A program made the position numbers and the translations under genes. A stretch of DNA of 46,117 nucleotides from Verrucomicrobiota bacterium (GTDB lineage Bacteria > Verrucomicrobiota > Verrucomicrobiia > Limisphaerales > JAJOIW01), in contig JAJOIW010000023.1 of the NCBI GenBank assembly GCA_021209225.1, positions 1 through 46,117 of the forward strand, in the 5' to 3' direction. The notes below the pieces were generated by a model. The model was not told where the DNA came from. It worked only from the letters and a program-made list of their open reading frames with translations, and did not search any database. The number at the start of each line of letters is the position of its first letter. The stretch's first letter is position 1. Of this stretch, positions 26,630 to 36,427 are shown one piece after another.

Positions 26630-27310
26630 TCAGGCTTCCCGCCGTCTCTGGGTGTATCCAAATACCAGAATCGTCCCAATGATGAGAGCCAGCGATTCCG
26701 GTTCCGGCACGGCCGTCGATGCAAGTAGCTCCATCTTAATCGCTTCCCCATTATTCAGGTTCTTCCAGTTGCCCAGATTATTATTGATGACTTGAATCTG
26801 GCCTGGAATGGTGCCTTCTCCTCGTGAGCCACTCGCTGGCACGGTCACAAGGCGGAAAATCCCTTCCTTGACGGGATCACTCCCGAATACCAGGAAATAT
26901 TCTTTCCCTCCGGCAAGAGCGAATTGGCTTTCGGGAACAAAATTCTGAAGTCCGGCTTCCCAGTTTCCTTGCAGTCGGACCAGTTCATTTGCCGGGATTC
27001 CCTGACCACTGTCGAAGACACTGGCAAAAAGCCCCTCCTGTTCAAAAAGAAATGAGGTCATTTCCACCTGAATATTGCTGAGAAATAACCCATCCATTGC
27101 CGCTGAAGTTGAGAATGGCTGCGCTACAAACTGCCATCCAGTCGGCGATGTTCCCACGGAAATGTCCCCAGCACTGAAGTTTCCCACCGAATTCGATAAT
27201 AAAAATCCCTGCCCATGGCCAGCCATGATCCCAGCGGAAATGGAGAGTGCGCAGGTCATAAGAATCCGGTAAAATGTCCGGCAATGTTGATTTACAATTC
27301 TGTTCTTCAT
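26630..27310 (-). CDS. PEP-CTERM sorted exported protein
   Basis: A 226-residue protein with a signal peptide (about 13-33, ending MAGHGQ) and a C-terminal PEP-CTERM tripartite signal: VPEPESLALI, a hydrophobic helix (IIGTILVFGY) and a basic end (TQRRREA). The mature part is about 165 residues, beta-rich, with repeated choice-of-anchor-like features (VAQPFSTSAAMDGLFLSNIQ, GGKEYFLVFGSDP). This domain type is frequent in PEP-CTERM proteins of Verrucomicrobiota. Such proteins are thought to be processed by an exosortase and sorted to the envelope or extracellular matrix, often in organisms that make exopolysaccharide. No exosortase gene is in this window. No enzymatic motif is seen. Confidence 0.88.
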   Translation of the reverse strand: MKNRIVNQHCRTFYRILMTCALSISAGIMAGHGQGFLLSNSVGNFSAGDISVGTSPTGWQFVAQPFSTSAAMDGLFLSNIQVEMTSFLFEQEGLFASVFDSGQGIPANELVRLQGNWEAGLQNFVPESQFALAGGKEYFLVFGSDPVKEGIFRLVTVPASGSRGEGTIPGQIQVINNNLGNWKNLNNGEAIKMELLASTAVPEPESLALIIGTILVFGYTQRRREA

Positions 27311-27463
27311 CGCTTCTGCTTCCAGTTGTTGCCGATGCTTGTCGATCTGATTTAATATTTGTCCTGATCATTTAGTCGGCTCATGTGACTTCTGATTAAC
27401 CACTCACGCATGTTGAGGTTGTCAATTCCGCCAAAGTTGGTTGATGGAACTTTCTGAATACTT

Positions 27464-30421
27464 ATGACAAGGATCTTTCTAGATACGGGCAAGCCTCTGC
27501 TGAATGCTGTAGTTCAGCATTTGTTCCGCATTCTGGGGGCACAGGAAATTCTGGACTGGAGTCGGATCTGTCTTATTGTCCCCACCCGTCACTCAGGACG
27601 GCGTCTGCGCGAGGCATTGGCTGTGGAAGCCTCCAGATCTCATCGGGCAATTATTCCTCCAACGATTCACACCCCGGAATCCTTCCTGAACACACTTGTG
27701 AGGTCAGCTCATCCCATTGCCTCCGAAGGCGAACACCTGTGGGCTATGACCAGTGCCCTGCTTTCAATGCGAAGGGATGCCCTGGAACCTTTGATCCCCA
27801 ATTTGCCGGATGCAACGAACTTTACCTGGATGATGGCCATTGCGAGATCCCTCTGCTCATTACGGTCGTCCTTATCTGACAATGGCCTCACAATCCGCAG
27901 GGTTCTCACCCTTCCCGGACTGGACTTGGAAGAAAGTGACAGGTGGCAATGCCTCGCATTGATTGAACAATTCTGCCTGGACATTCTTGATAGGGCGCAA
28001 CGCAGTGACCCCTATACCACCTTGGCAGATCTTCATTCCGGTGGCCAATCAGGGAGTCTCCATTTTGATCGTTTGATTCTAGCGGCCCTTCCCATGCTGA
28101 CGCCGTCCCTTCGCAGGCAGATTATTTTATTGGCTTCCTCGGTGGCGTGTGAAGCCTGGATTTACTCGCATCCTGAGGATGAATCCGACTTTGATGACCT
28201 GGGGTCACCCATTCCGGATCGCTGGCTGTATCGCCCGCTGCCCGCCCACGGTGAACCCTTCCAGGTGGTGCGCTGCCTGGATACCGATTCCATGATGGCT
28301 CAACTCGAGTCCTGGCTTAAAAATGTGGGAAAAGCCAGAGAGTCTATCGCCATAGGTTTGATTGACCCATCCCTGGCTGCTGTGATGGAATCCCGTCTCA
28401 CTGCTTCAGGAATTCCGCTTTTTAACCCAGGAGGGAAACTCTTCCGATACACTGAAATCTTCCATACTCTCCAATGCTGGCGGGCCTATCTCGACCAACC
28501 GGGACTCACGTCCATTATTGACCTCGCCAGAATTGGCATGCTGTCCTCTGTTGCGGCCCCCCATTTGCCCCAATCCGTTCTCCTTGCAGCCATGGATCAT
28601 TTAAGAATCGAATACCTGGTGGAGTCATTGCAGGACATCGATCTCTGGATTTCCCGATTAGTCATTCATCCTTCCGTGCTCACATCGCTTGGTTTAGAGC
28701 ATCGTTCTTTGTCTCCCATGCAGATTCGTAACGATCTTCTTGCTTTTTTTGAATGGGCACAGGCATGGAGGAGGCGGTTTGAATCAGAAGATTGGCGGGT
28801 GGTCATCCAGGAATTTTTAGAGGAGATCTCTTCATCGCGCGCACTGAACACCGGTTCCCCAATCGATAAAAATTTTATCCTGTCCGCCGGCACATTATTG
28901 GCCCAGCTCGATCAGTTGAATGGGGTATCAGAATTATCCGGTGCCTCCTTTTTATCTCTTTTGATGGATACTTTGAGTCATTCGGCTATTTATCCTGAGA
29001 GGTCGGGAGGAGAGATAGATTCTCCTGGTTGGCTCGAACTTCTCTGGGAACCAGCCGGGTTCCTGGTTCTTGTGGGATTCCAGGATCACTGTGTTCCCGA
29101 GTCCCGCACGGCGGATATTTTCCTCCCGGAAAAACTCCGGCTCCGACTGGGCTTGCCAGGCTCAAACGACTTGCTCGCCCGCGATACCTACATCATGCAT
29201 GCCCTGGTCTCAGCACGAATCGATGCCGGCCAGGTCACCGCCTTAACTTCAGATTATGATTCGCGCGGAAACCCGCTGCGTCCATCCAGGCTGTGCTTTT
29301 TATGCGACGATTCCGATCTGCCCGGAAAGGTCTCCTTGTGGATGGGTGAAAAGTCCGCTCCAAAGCCAGACCCGGTGCCCCCATTTCAAAATTCGTGGAA
29401 ACTGAAAATCCCCCCTCCAGTCGCTGCTTCTGGTCTGCCTCCAGCGAGAATGTCGGTCACGGCTTTCAGCAGGTACCTCGAATGTCCATTCCGGTATTTC
29501 CTCTCTCAGGTAATTGGAATGGAACCCATCGACAGCTTTAAAATCGAGATGGACCCAGCAGAATTCGGCAGTTTATTTCATGCTATTCTCGAAGATTATG
29601 GTCGCGATCCCAGTATCCACCTCGTCCAGGATGGCGAAAAAATCCACCAGTATTTTGTCGCTGCTCTCAATCGTCATATCCATCAAATTTATGGATCAAA
29701 ACTGCCTGCCGCCCTCTGGATTCAACACGAAAGCCTGATTCAGAGGCTGTTTCATGTGGCTCAAATCGAAGCCCGGGAACGGGCTCAAGGGTGGCAGATA
29801 CTTCACACAGAAGTCAAAATTCATGAATTGTTGCAGAACTCAACCGCATCCCACTGGAAACTCGGATCCACTCAACTCACTGGAATCATCGATCGTATCG
29901 AATTCAATCCCACCATAAAAAAATTCAGAATTATTGATTTCAAGACATCCAGTACAGCCAGGAACCCCATGTCTGCGCATCTGATGCCATTCCGGAACGG
30001 CGATCCATGGCATGATTCCCTCCCGGAATGGCAAATCCTGAATAAACCTTCCGGCACCAGCAGGCCAAAATCCGAACGCTCGGTCTGGATTAATATCCAA
30101 CTGCCACTCTATGTTTATGCCTTTCAAAAAATGTTCCCGTCCGAGCCATGGCCATTTGTCGGATATTTCAATGTCCCGAAAAATGTGATGGAGACGGAGA
30201 TGGATTTTTGGGATGGGTTTGACGAGGAACATTTAGCGAGTGCTGTTCGCTGTGCTGAAGGAGTCATAAAAAGCCTCACTCAGAATCGCTTCCTGCCCAT
30301 CAATCCATCCTTCCAGAAATTCTTCAAGCGTGAGCCATTCCCTCAATTCATGTTCAATGATGCGAAGCAGATTCTTGATTTGCAGCATTTGAATGAATCC
30401 AGCCAATCCGATCCTGTATGA
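27464..30421 (+). CDS. addB: AddB-like helicase-nuclease subunit with PD-(D/E)XK domain
   Basis: AddAB processes double-strand DNA ends for recombination. This 985-residue protein starts with a degenerate helicase-like region (RICLIVPTRHSGRRLREAL stands where Walker A would be), as in AddB where ATP binding is lost or altered. It ends with a RecB-family nuclease: SVTAFSRYLECPFRYFL, EFGSLFHAILEDYG, D810 in GIIDRIEFN, D825-F-K827 in IIDFKTSS and a Gln-containing helix (QLPLYVYAF). Of the four Cys that hold an iron-sulfur cluster in Bacillus AddB, only the one in LECPF is evident, and the usual C-terminal C-x-x-C cluster is absent, so I predict no Fe-S. The stop overlaps the addA start by four bases (ATGA). 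No recC or recD gene is present. Confidence 0.85.
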   Translation: MTRIFLDTGKPLLNAVVQHLFRILGAQEILDWSRICLIVPTRHSGRRLREALAVEASRSHRAIIPPTIHTPESFLNTLVRSAHPIASEGEHLWAMTSALLSMRRDALEPLIPNLPDATNFTWMMAIARSLCSLRSSLSDNGLTIRRVLTLPGLDLEESDRWQCLALIEQFCLDILDRAQRSDPYTTLADLHSGGQSGSLHFDRLILAALPMLTPSLRRQIILLASSVACEAWIYSHPEDESDFDDLGSPIPDRWLYRPLPAHGEPFQVVRCLDTDSMMAQLESWLKNVGKARESIAIGLIDPSLAAVMESRLTASGIPLFNPGGKLFRYTEIFHTLQCWRAYLDQPGLTSIIDLARIGMLSSVAAPHLPQSVLLAAMDHLRIEYLVESLQDIDLWISRLVIHPSVLTSLGLEHRSLSPMQIRNDLLAFFEWAQAWRRRFESEDWRVVIQEFLEEISSSRALNTGSPIDKNFILSAGTLLAQLDQLNGVSELSGASFLSLLMDTLSHSAIYPERSGGEIDSPGWLELLWEPAGFLVLVGFQDHCVPESRTADIFLPEKLRLRLGLPGSNDLLARDTYIMHALVSARIDAGQVTALTSDYDSRGNPLRPSRLCFLCDDSDLPGKVSLWMGEKSAPKPDPVPPFQNSWKLKIPPPVAASGLPPARMSVTAFSRYLECPFRYFLSQVIGMEPIDSFKIEMDPAEFGSLFHAILEDYGRDPSIHLVQDGEKIHQYFVAALNRHIHQIYGSKLPAALWIQHESLIQRLFHVAQIEARERAQGWQILHTEVKIHELLQNSTASHWKLGSTQLTGIIDRIEFNPTIKKFRIIDFKTSSTARNPMSAHLMPFRNGDPWHDSLPEWQILNKPSGTSRPKSERSVWINIQLPLYVYAFQKMFPSEPWPFVGYFNVPKNVMETEMDFWDGFDEEHLASAVRCAEGVIKSLTQNRFLPINPSFQKFFKREPFPQFMFNDAKQILDLQHLNESSQSDPV

Positions 30422-33400
30422 ATTCTTCCGCCCCACATCAGATGATATTGAATCATGAGATGATCCGAGCCAGTGCTGGTTCGGGAAAAACCCACCAACT
30501 GGCGCTGAGATATATCCGCCTCCTGGCTCTCGGGGCCAATCCGGAATCCATCATCGCTCTCACCTTCACCCGGAAAGCAGCCGGCGAATTCTTCAGCCGG
30601 ATCGCTGAAACCCTGGCCGACTCAGCAAGGTCGACTCAACTTGCTCACAAGCTTCATCCCCAGTTGAATATTTCTCAATGGAACCCGGATCAGGCCTTAC
30701 ACCTCTTAAAGTCATTTCTCTGGTCATCGCCAAAAATCCAATTGGGGACCCTCGATCAGTTCTTTTTTAAAATTCTGTCACAATACTCCTTCGAATTTGG
30801 ATTGCCGACGGGTTTTGTTGTGGCTGATCCTATGGAACTTGAGCGCGAAAATAATCGAATTCTCACTCAGATCCTTCAACCCCGCACCTCCAGGGAGTTT
30901 GTCTCTCACCTCATGGAAACACTGAAAGAAGCCAGCCATGGTATGGAATCCGCCACCGTCACATCCCAGTTAAAACGCTTCATCTCAGAATTCCACCATC
31001 TCTTTTTAACTTGCCCGCATAAGTATCAATGGGGCGACCCCAATACAATTTGGTCCCAGTTCGAGAATCCATCCCGATTGCTGCCGGATTCCGCCAACGA
31101 TTGGACGGAGTTGTTAGCCTACCTCACATCTCAAAACCTGTCCGGGAGTAAAATTGAGCGTTGGTTGGATCTTCAAAAAGTTGTACAGAATTTCAGTCCA
31201 TTGACAAAGATGGAATCGTCTCTGGAGACCCTCCTTAAGAACACTGCTTCGATGCTGACCGATTATCGGAATGGCCGGAATCCCGAACTGACATTTTTCC
31301 GTCCACCTGCCATCCCGTTTCCCGACAGGGGAAAAATTCAGCTCCTTCTGAATGCGCTCAATCCTGTCATCGCGAAGTCCTGGCAAGTGAAGCTTCGACG
31401 AACCCAGGGCCTCTATCAGTTGCTTAGTGATTTTGAATCCCGATATGACTCATATATCCGTCGACGGGGTGTTCTCACCTTCGCCGATCTTCTCCATCTA
31501 CTCAACCCATCCTCCTCCTCCAGATTACTCAGCCAGAAACCGTCCGATGAAAGGCGGTTTAATATTGATTTTCGGCTCGATGCTCGATTTGACCATTGGT
31601 TACTGGATGAATTCCAGGACACCAGTCGAATTCAATGGTCCATTCTTGAAAACCTGCTCGATGAAGTTTTCCAGGATACAAGTGGTGCCAGGTCGGTATT
31701 TATTGTTGGGGACATCAAGCAATCCATTTACGGTTGGCGGGGTGGAGATCATAGGCTTTTTGAATTCATCGAGAGCAGGTATACAGCACATGCCCAGTCT
31801 CCGCTTGTATGCTCCTCTTTGGATTTCTCCTGGCGATCTGGTCCGGAGATTGTCCGATTCATCAACCTGATTTTTCACCCGGATAATTGGGCGGCCCGGA
31901 TGCGGGAACCGGATATACTTTCACAATGGATGTGGAAGGACCACATAACCGCCAGGCCCGACCAGCCTGGACATATAGCGGTGCTCACCCCCGCATCCGC
32001 TGATTCTTTATCACACAACTCTGAATCCATTTCTCTGGAAAAGCTCGGGATTACAATAAATATCGTGAAGCAGATCAATCCAATGGGACGAGGATTAAGT
32101 TGTGCTGTTCTGGTTCGATCCAACCAGGAGGCGCATAATGTCGCTCTGGCACTTCGTGCTGCGGGGATTCCAGCAGCGCTCGCGGCGGATATCCCCATTG
32201 CTTCAGATAATCTGATTGTGCCTGCCATTCTCTCCATGATCCAGTTTCTCATTCATCCACTGGATACTTTTGCATATAATCACTTCTTGATGACGCCATT
32301 GGCTGCATTGTTCAAATCTGAACGCCTCAGTCCCGATGATTTCCATGCCATTCAGCTTTCCCGTTTATTGCGCCTCGGTATCTCCAACTGGATCGATGAT
32401 CTGCTTTCGAAAATCAGTTCAAGTCCCCATCAGCTCGACCCATTTCACTCCAGACGCGCCCATCAATTGTTGGGGGCGGCACAACAATTCGAGGAACTTC
32501 ACAATTCTGGCCTGGATGCATTCATCGAATATATTCAATCCTATACCATTCAGGAACAGGGAAATATCTCCGAAATTCAGGTCATCACCATTCATAAAGC
32601 CAAAGGCCTGGGATTCGATATGGTGGTCCTCCCTCAACTGAATATCGCATTGAACAAGTCCGTTTCACCTTCGCTTCTCACCCATCAGAGTCCGGATACC
32701 GGGAATATAGAATGGGTGACAAATTATCCATCAAAATCTATAACTATGCTGGATCCAGTGGCTTCCCACGTGCTGGCAAAATCTCAATCTCAGTCCACTT
32801 TCCAGGAATTGTGCCTTTTTTATGTCGCATGCACCCGGGCAAAATCTTACCTCTATCTGATAGTGGATTCCTCCCCAGCATCCACGACATCGAGCCTCAT
32901 AAAAATCCAGGACCATATTCACTCTGCTCTGACAAAAGCGAACAGGACTCAATCCATAAACTCCACACAGACTCCGAAGATGGATTTGGATTTGGAAAAC
33001 ACGGTAATCATCTACGAGGATGGCTCATTGGAGGGTCTTCCTCAGATTCAGGAAATGGCCCCAATGAATCCGGTTTTTCCCAGGACTGAAAATTCCACCT
33101 CTCCAATGGAATTGCCATTGATCGGGTCCGGTGACCCGGGTGAATTGTCTGTGCGACTCATCAAGAAGCATCCCAGTCTCCTAGAATTCCAGGGCAATCG
33201 ATCGGTCAAGGCGCGATCTCTCTTCTCGAGGACCAATTCGCATGCCCGTCGACGAGGGCAGTACATCCACTCTCTTTTACAGGCAATTGACTGGATTGAT
33301 GAGTCCCACGATTGGGAGGACGAACTGCGCCAGATCTGGACCAGCCTCAAGGATCCATTCTTGAGTGATATGGCATCTATCCAGGATGATGTCATCCATT

Positions 33401-33717
33401 CACTGCGCGATCCTTCCCGTCGCCAGCATTTCATTTGTCCGGATGATGGTGCCGGGAATGTCACTTTATGGAAAGAAAAGGCCTTTGAAATGGTCCTGGC
33501 CCATGAATGGGTGTCTGGTATCATCGACAGGGTGACTCTGATTCGGGACCCAAGGACCCAACAGATTGAAAAGGCGGTCATTATTGATTTCAAATCGGAT
33601 CAGAGTTTGAACCCGACTCGATACCAATCGCAATTATCCATCTACTGCCTGGCTGTCGCCCGTATTCTGAGTCTCCCAGACGGTTGCGTTCATGGTCAGC
33701 TGGTCAATGTCATATGA
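30418..33717 (+). CDS. addA: AddA-like UvrD/RecB helicase-nuclease subunit
   Basis: A 1099-residue superfamily 1A helicase fused to a nuclease. Motif I is ASAGSGKT (18-25), motif Ia ALTFTRKAAGEF, motif II DEFQDTS (D397), then VGDIKQSIYGWRGG, a Walker-type helicase region ending with VITIHKAKGLGFDMVVLPQ (motif V) and LFYVACTRAK (motif VI). The C-terminal PD-(D/E)XK nuclease has D1037 in GIIDRVTL, D1057-F-K1059 in IIDFKSD and YQSQLSIYCLAVA. Domain order and size match AddA. Coupling to addB by an ATGA overlap supports a two-subunit complex. A short GC hairpin lies just after the stop. No frameshift or missing motif is seen. Confidence 0.9.
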   Translation: MNSSAPHQMILNHEMIRASAGSGKTHQLALRYIRLLALGANPESIIALTFTRKAAGEFFSRIAETLADSARSTQLAHKLHPQLNISQWNPDQALHLLKSFLWSSPKIQLGTLDQFFFKILSQYSFEFGLPTGFVVADPMELERENNRILTQILQPRTSREFVSHLMETLKEASHGMESATVTSQLKRFISEFHHLFLTCPHKYQWGDPNTIWSQFENPSRLLPDSANDWTELLAYLTSQNLSGSKIERWLDLQKVVQNFSPLTKMESSLETLLKNTASMLTDYRNGRNPELTFFRPPAIPFPDRGKIQLLLNALNPVIAKSWQVKLRRTQGLYQLLSDFESRYDSYIRRRGVLTFADLLHLLNPSSSSRLLSQKPSDERRFNIDFRLDARFDHWLLDEFQDTSRIQWSILENLLDEVFQDTSGARSVFIVGDIKQSIYGWRGGDHRLFEFIESRYTAHAQSPLVCSSLDFSWRSGPEIVRFINLIFHPDNWAARMREPDILSQWMWKDHITARPDQPGHIAVLTPASADSLSHNSESISLEKLGITINIVKQINPMGRGLSCAVLVRSNQEAHNVALALRAAGIPAALAADIPIASDNLIVPAILSMIQFLIHPLDTFAYNHFLMTPLAALFKSERLSPDDFHAIQLSRLLRLGISNWIDDLLSKISSSPHQLDPFHSRRAHQLLGAAQQFEELHNSGLDAFIEYIQSYTIQEQGNISEIQVITIHKAKGLGFDMVVLPQLNIALNKSVSPSLLTHQSPDTGNIEWVTNYPSKSITMLDPVASHVLAKSQSQSTFQELCLFYVACTRAKSYLYLIVDSSPASTTSSLIKIQDHIHSALTKANRTQSINSTQTPKMDLDLENTVIIYEDGSLEGLPQIQEMAPMNPVFPRTENSTSPMELPLIGSGDPGELSVRLIKKHPSLLEFQGNRSVKARSLFSRTNSHARRRGQYIHSLLQAIDWIDESHDWEDELRQIWTSLKDPFLSDMASIQDDVIHSLRDPSRRQHFICPDDGAGNVTLWKEKAFEMVLAHEWVSGIIDRVTLIRDPRTQQIEKAVIIDFKSDQSLNPTRYQSQLSIYCLAVARILSLPDGCVHGQLVNVI

Positions 33718-33723
33718 TTTCCT

Positions 33724-33743
33724 GCTATTGCTCCTGCGATAGC
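33724..33743. terminator. Probable terminator hairpin after addA
   Basis: GCTATTGC (33724-33731) and GCGATAGC (33736-33743) pair over eight positions, one of them G-U, around the tetraloop TCCT. CTGATTTTCC follows on the plus strand, a short T-run. It sits seven bases after the addA stop and between convergent genes, so it could serve both. Confidence 0.45.
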
Positions 33744-33767
33744 CTGATTTTCCTGATGGATCTTCTT

Positions 33768-35195
33768 TTAATCTGAATAACCAAAGGTTTTCTTATCTTT
33801 GATCATTTTGACCACCAGCTCTGGAACCATCAGCTCCCAGGATTCATCTTTTTCAGCGATTTTCTGCAGCACATCCCGGGAAAAGTGTGGAAGGCATGAC
33901 TCATCAATATCACGTAATCCCTGAATATACTGGTTTTCCACCAGATATGAATAGAGGTGGCGGAGATTTGGTGCCACACGAAGATTTCCAGCCGTGATCA
34001 GTGATCCTGAGATGGTCCCTAACTGAGGGTAGATGTACAACTTCAAATCATTTTTAAACAGGCGGCCAAAAGATTCCAAAATGCCTCCATCGAGATCCGT
34101 ATAATATTTAGGTTCGAAAATCTCGCGTAATGAAGGAACACCCATCACAATGCCTATCATTTTTTTTGTATGCTGAAACAGGTATGCAGCCAGTCGGTGG
34201 TAGGTGCCAAAGTTGGATATCATCACGTTATGTCCAAGTGCATTCAGCATGTCCGCCCGATGCAGAAAATCAGCATGGTCAATTGAGCCGGAATTGGACA
34301 GATTATTGAGAGTCATTTCCATCAGGACTTCCACCGGTTCTCCTTCCACTGAAGGCTCCTGGATAAATTGGGACTTGGCCGATCGGATCATATCCATGGT
34401 GGCTTTGGTCATTGGCCTGAAACTTCCCCGTTCAATCAGGATGGCTTTTTTATATAAAAGTTCGGCTGGCTGGACCACGAGACCCGAAGAGGAGAAGGTG
34501 GCTGCATTCGTCAGTCCATTTTCCACCAGTTGCAGAGCCATCAATCGGTTGTCGATATCTGGAAAATCTGGCCCGCTGAATTGGATCAGGTCCACCTCCA
34601 CCCTTTTGGTGGATAGGTTGTCCAGCAGTCCCCGAATCACTTTGGATGGCCTGTCGGAATGATAGAGTGCGCCGTAGATCAGGTTGACGCCCATGACTCC
34701 GAGAGCTTCCTGTTGTTGAAGGTTGGTATTATCCCACATGATGACATGCAGGATGATGGTCGATGGCTCATTGCCCGGTTTGCTCTGGAATCGAATGCCC
34801 ATCCATCCGTGGCTGTTGTCATTGGCCATATAGCTCCGGGCCTTGACTGTGTCCGCAAAGCAGAAAAACTGCGTATCTGCCCCTCGTGAATTCTTAAGTC
34901 TCTCGAGCATGAGTCCATATTCATGTTCGATCATATTCTCAAGGCGCTCAATGCTCACATAGCGTTTAGCTGGTCCGTAAATGGAGTCCGAGACAGTCAT
35001 ATCGTATGCTGACATCGTTTTAGCCACTGTCCCAGCTGCCCCACCCACGCGGAAAAAGTTCCTGGCGACCTCCTGCCCCGCTCCTATTTCGGCAAACACT
35101 CCATATTTTGACGGGTCCAGATTGATGCGGAGTGCCTTTTCCCGCGTGTCGACTTTTTCAATCTCCAATTGATTTTCCATAATCCCGATATCCAT
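33768..35195 (-). CDS. Conserved protein of unknown function (about 475 residues)
   Basis: I recognise this as belonging to a long, well-conserved family found in Bacteroidota, Spirochaetota and Verrucomicrobiota. Databases sometimes mislabel it as a TonB-dependent receptor, but no function is known to me. The ATG at 35195 is chosen because GGGAG lies eight bases upstream; other in-frame starts lie at 35219 and (TTG) 35261. The N-terminal block INLDPSKYGVFAEIGAGQEVARNFFRVGGAAGTVAKT (residues about 24-60; seen here as AEIGAGQEVARNFF and GGAAGTVAKT) is very conserved. There is no signal peptide or membrane helix, so it is cytoplasmic. The middle has HSDRPSKVIRGLLDNLSTKR and VVQPAELLYKKAILIERG. 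It contains no Walker, Rossmann or protease motif I can name. It is a single gene, convergent with addA. Confidence 0.6.
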   Translation of the reverse strand: MDIGIMENQLEIEKVDTREKALRINLDPSKYGVFAEIGAGQEVARNFFRVGGAAGTVAKTMSAYDMTVSDSIYGPAKRYVSIERLENMIEHEYGLMLERLKNSRGADTQFFCFADTVKARSYMANDNSHGWMGIRFQSKPGNEPSTIILHVIMWDNTNLQQQEALGVMGVNLIYGALYHSDRPSKVIRGLLDNLSTKRVEVDLIQFSGPDFPDIDNRLMALQLVENGLTNAATFSSSGLVVQPAELLYKKAILIERGSFRPMTKATMDMIRSAKSQFIQEPSVEGEPVEVLMEMTLNNLSNSGSIDHADFLHRADMLNALGHNVMISNFGTYHRLAAYLFQHTKKMIGIVMGVPSLREIFEPKYYTDLDGGILESFGRLFKNDLKLYIYPQLGTISGSLITAGNLRVAPNLRHLYSYLVENQYIQGLRDIDESCLPHFSRDVLQKIAEKDESWELMVPELVVKMIKDKKTFGYSD

Positions 35196-35345
35196 TATTT
35201 CATCTCCCGAAGTGATCATGCGGTCTGTCTGGTCGTTGGCTTGAAGCCAGAAGTAGTTCAACTGCCATATTATTAAGGTTGTGAGTCATCCTTAACCACC
35301 ACCATCGTTTACTTTACCTCGCGGACATGTTCAAAAAGAAAATTT

Positions 35346-35765
35346 TTATTCATCGTTTCGAGAAGACCGAACTTTTTTCCTTTGACTCTTGATTTGCGAT
35401 CTTCTGACCTTGGATTCTCGAATACGTCTTTTGAGTTTTTTCGGGCGTGGGGAGTTGCGTCGGCGAGCTTTTTCCGCTTCCTGGATTTCCGTTTGTCGGG
35501 CGGTCTCCTGTGCCTCCTGCAGGATTTGGATCAATTTCTGGCGAGCCACCTGGCGATTCACCAGTTGCGATCGGGATCCTTGCTCGCTCACGGTCAACCC
35601 GGTCGGGATGTGCCGCAAAGTCACTTTTGTTGATACTTTGTTGACATTCTGGCCCCCAGGCCCGGAGGAACGACTGAAGGTTTCCTCCAGATCCTTATCG
35701 TCCGGATGAACCCATTTATTGTGTTTCTGATTGTTTTTATCTGAACTATCGCCGGTTGGATTCAT
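35346..35765 (-). CDS. Release-factor-like GGQ protein (ribosome rescue)
   Basis: A 139-residue protein with the peptidyl-tRNA hydrolysis loop of class I release factors, G37-G38-Q39 in SRSSGPGGQNVNKVSTKV, followed by the RF-type segment HIPTGLTV and RSQLVNRQVA. A long basic tail follows (ARRRNSPRPKKLKRR and KVRRSQIKSQRKKVR). It lacks the codon-recognition domain, so it cannot read a stop codon. The domain plan and length match ArfB (140 residues in E. coli) and the C12orf65/RF-like family, which free stalled ribosomes. The HIPTG/RSQ wording is closer to RF2-like members than to ArfB itself, so I leave the symbol blank. It lies 150 bases downstream of the unknown 475-residue gene on the same strand. 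Confidence 0.85.
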   Translation of the reverse strand: MNPTGDSSDKNNQKHNKWVHPDDKDLEETFSRSSGPGGQNVNKVSTKVTLRHIPTGLTVSEQGSRSQLVNRQVARQKLIQILQEAQETARQTEIQEAEKARRRNSPRPKKLKRRIRESKVRRSQIKSQRKKVRSSRNDE

Positions 35766-36064
35766 ATGGGCTTTCGTGATTTCCGTATTCCGTCAGTTGC
35801 GGGCTTGGAAACTCATTTGTTCATCCATCACAGCTCCTGGTGAGATACTGAGAATGAGAGTCTTTTCAGAGCCCATTCAGCAGCGAATGACTCCAGCGTC
35901 ATTTGATAGATCCCCTCGCGGGTGATCAAGTTAATTTAACCCGGTCTACCACGGAATTTCCCGGCCTCACTCAGAATTGTACTTTCGCCTTTATGCTGGT
36001 TGAGGGTAGGCTCAGACGAAACGGTCCTCAACCCAGTGCGGGATCATGAATCTTATTATTCCCC
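35766..36064. other. Divergent intergenic region
   Basis: About 300 bases between the GGQ protein and the lipoprotein gene, which read away from each other. I see no gene, RNA or clear promoter; a small inverted repeat ATGAC/GTCAT lies near 35885-35900. Confidence 0.4.
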
Positions 36065-36427
36065 ATGAAGATGAATTATTTCCACGTATTATGTTGTCTC
36101 TTCCTGATTTCAGGCATGAGTGCTTGTTCTCCGGGCAATGCCAGACCCGACATTGTTCAGGAAGGCGTCATATTTTCCGTGGAATACCTCTTGGAAAATG
36201 GGAGGACCGGCGGATTTTACAGAGTCAATAACTCCCAAGCTGTGCCAGGAGGCAATGGATCGTGGAATGTGGATGCTTTCGGCAGGCTGACGCGGGATTA
36301 CCTCATCATTTCCTGGCCTCAAAAGCCCGATCTGGATGAACTGATTATCCCTGCCCATCGACTCGTGAACATCCAGTTCGGAACAGGGGGAATCGAAACT
36401 GTGAATGAATCCCAACCGAGTCCATGA
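36065..36427 (+). CDS. Small putative lipoprotein
   Basis: A 120-residue protein with an N-terminal hydrophobic segment (FHVLCCLFLISGMSAC), in which C21 is preceded by M-S-A, a loose lipobox, so lipid attachment after signal peptidase II cleavage is likely. The mature part is about 100 residues with a beta-strand-like pattern (VIFSVEYLLENGRTGGFYRV, RDYLIISWP, RLVNIQFGTGG). It is not recognised. ATG 36071 (third codon) is an alternative start. The gene overlaps the start of the alpha/beta hydrolase by 23 bases, so the two are probably translated from one message. Confidence 0.6.
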   Translation: MKMNYFHVLCCLFLISGMSACSPGNARPDIVQEGVIFSVEYLLENGRTGGFYRVNNSQAVPGGNGSWNVDAFGRLTRDYLIISWPQKPDLDELIIPAHRLVNIQFGTGGIETVNESQPSP

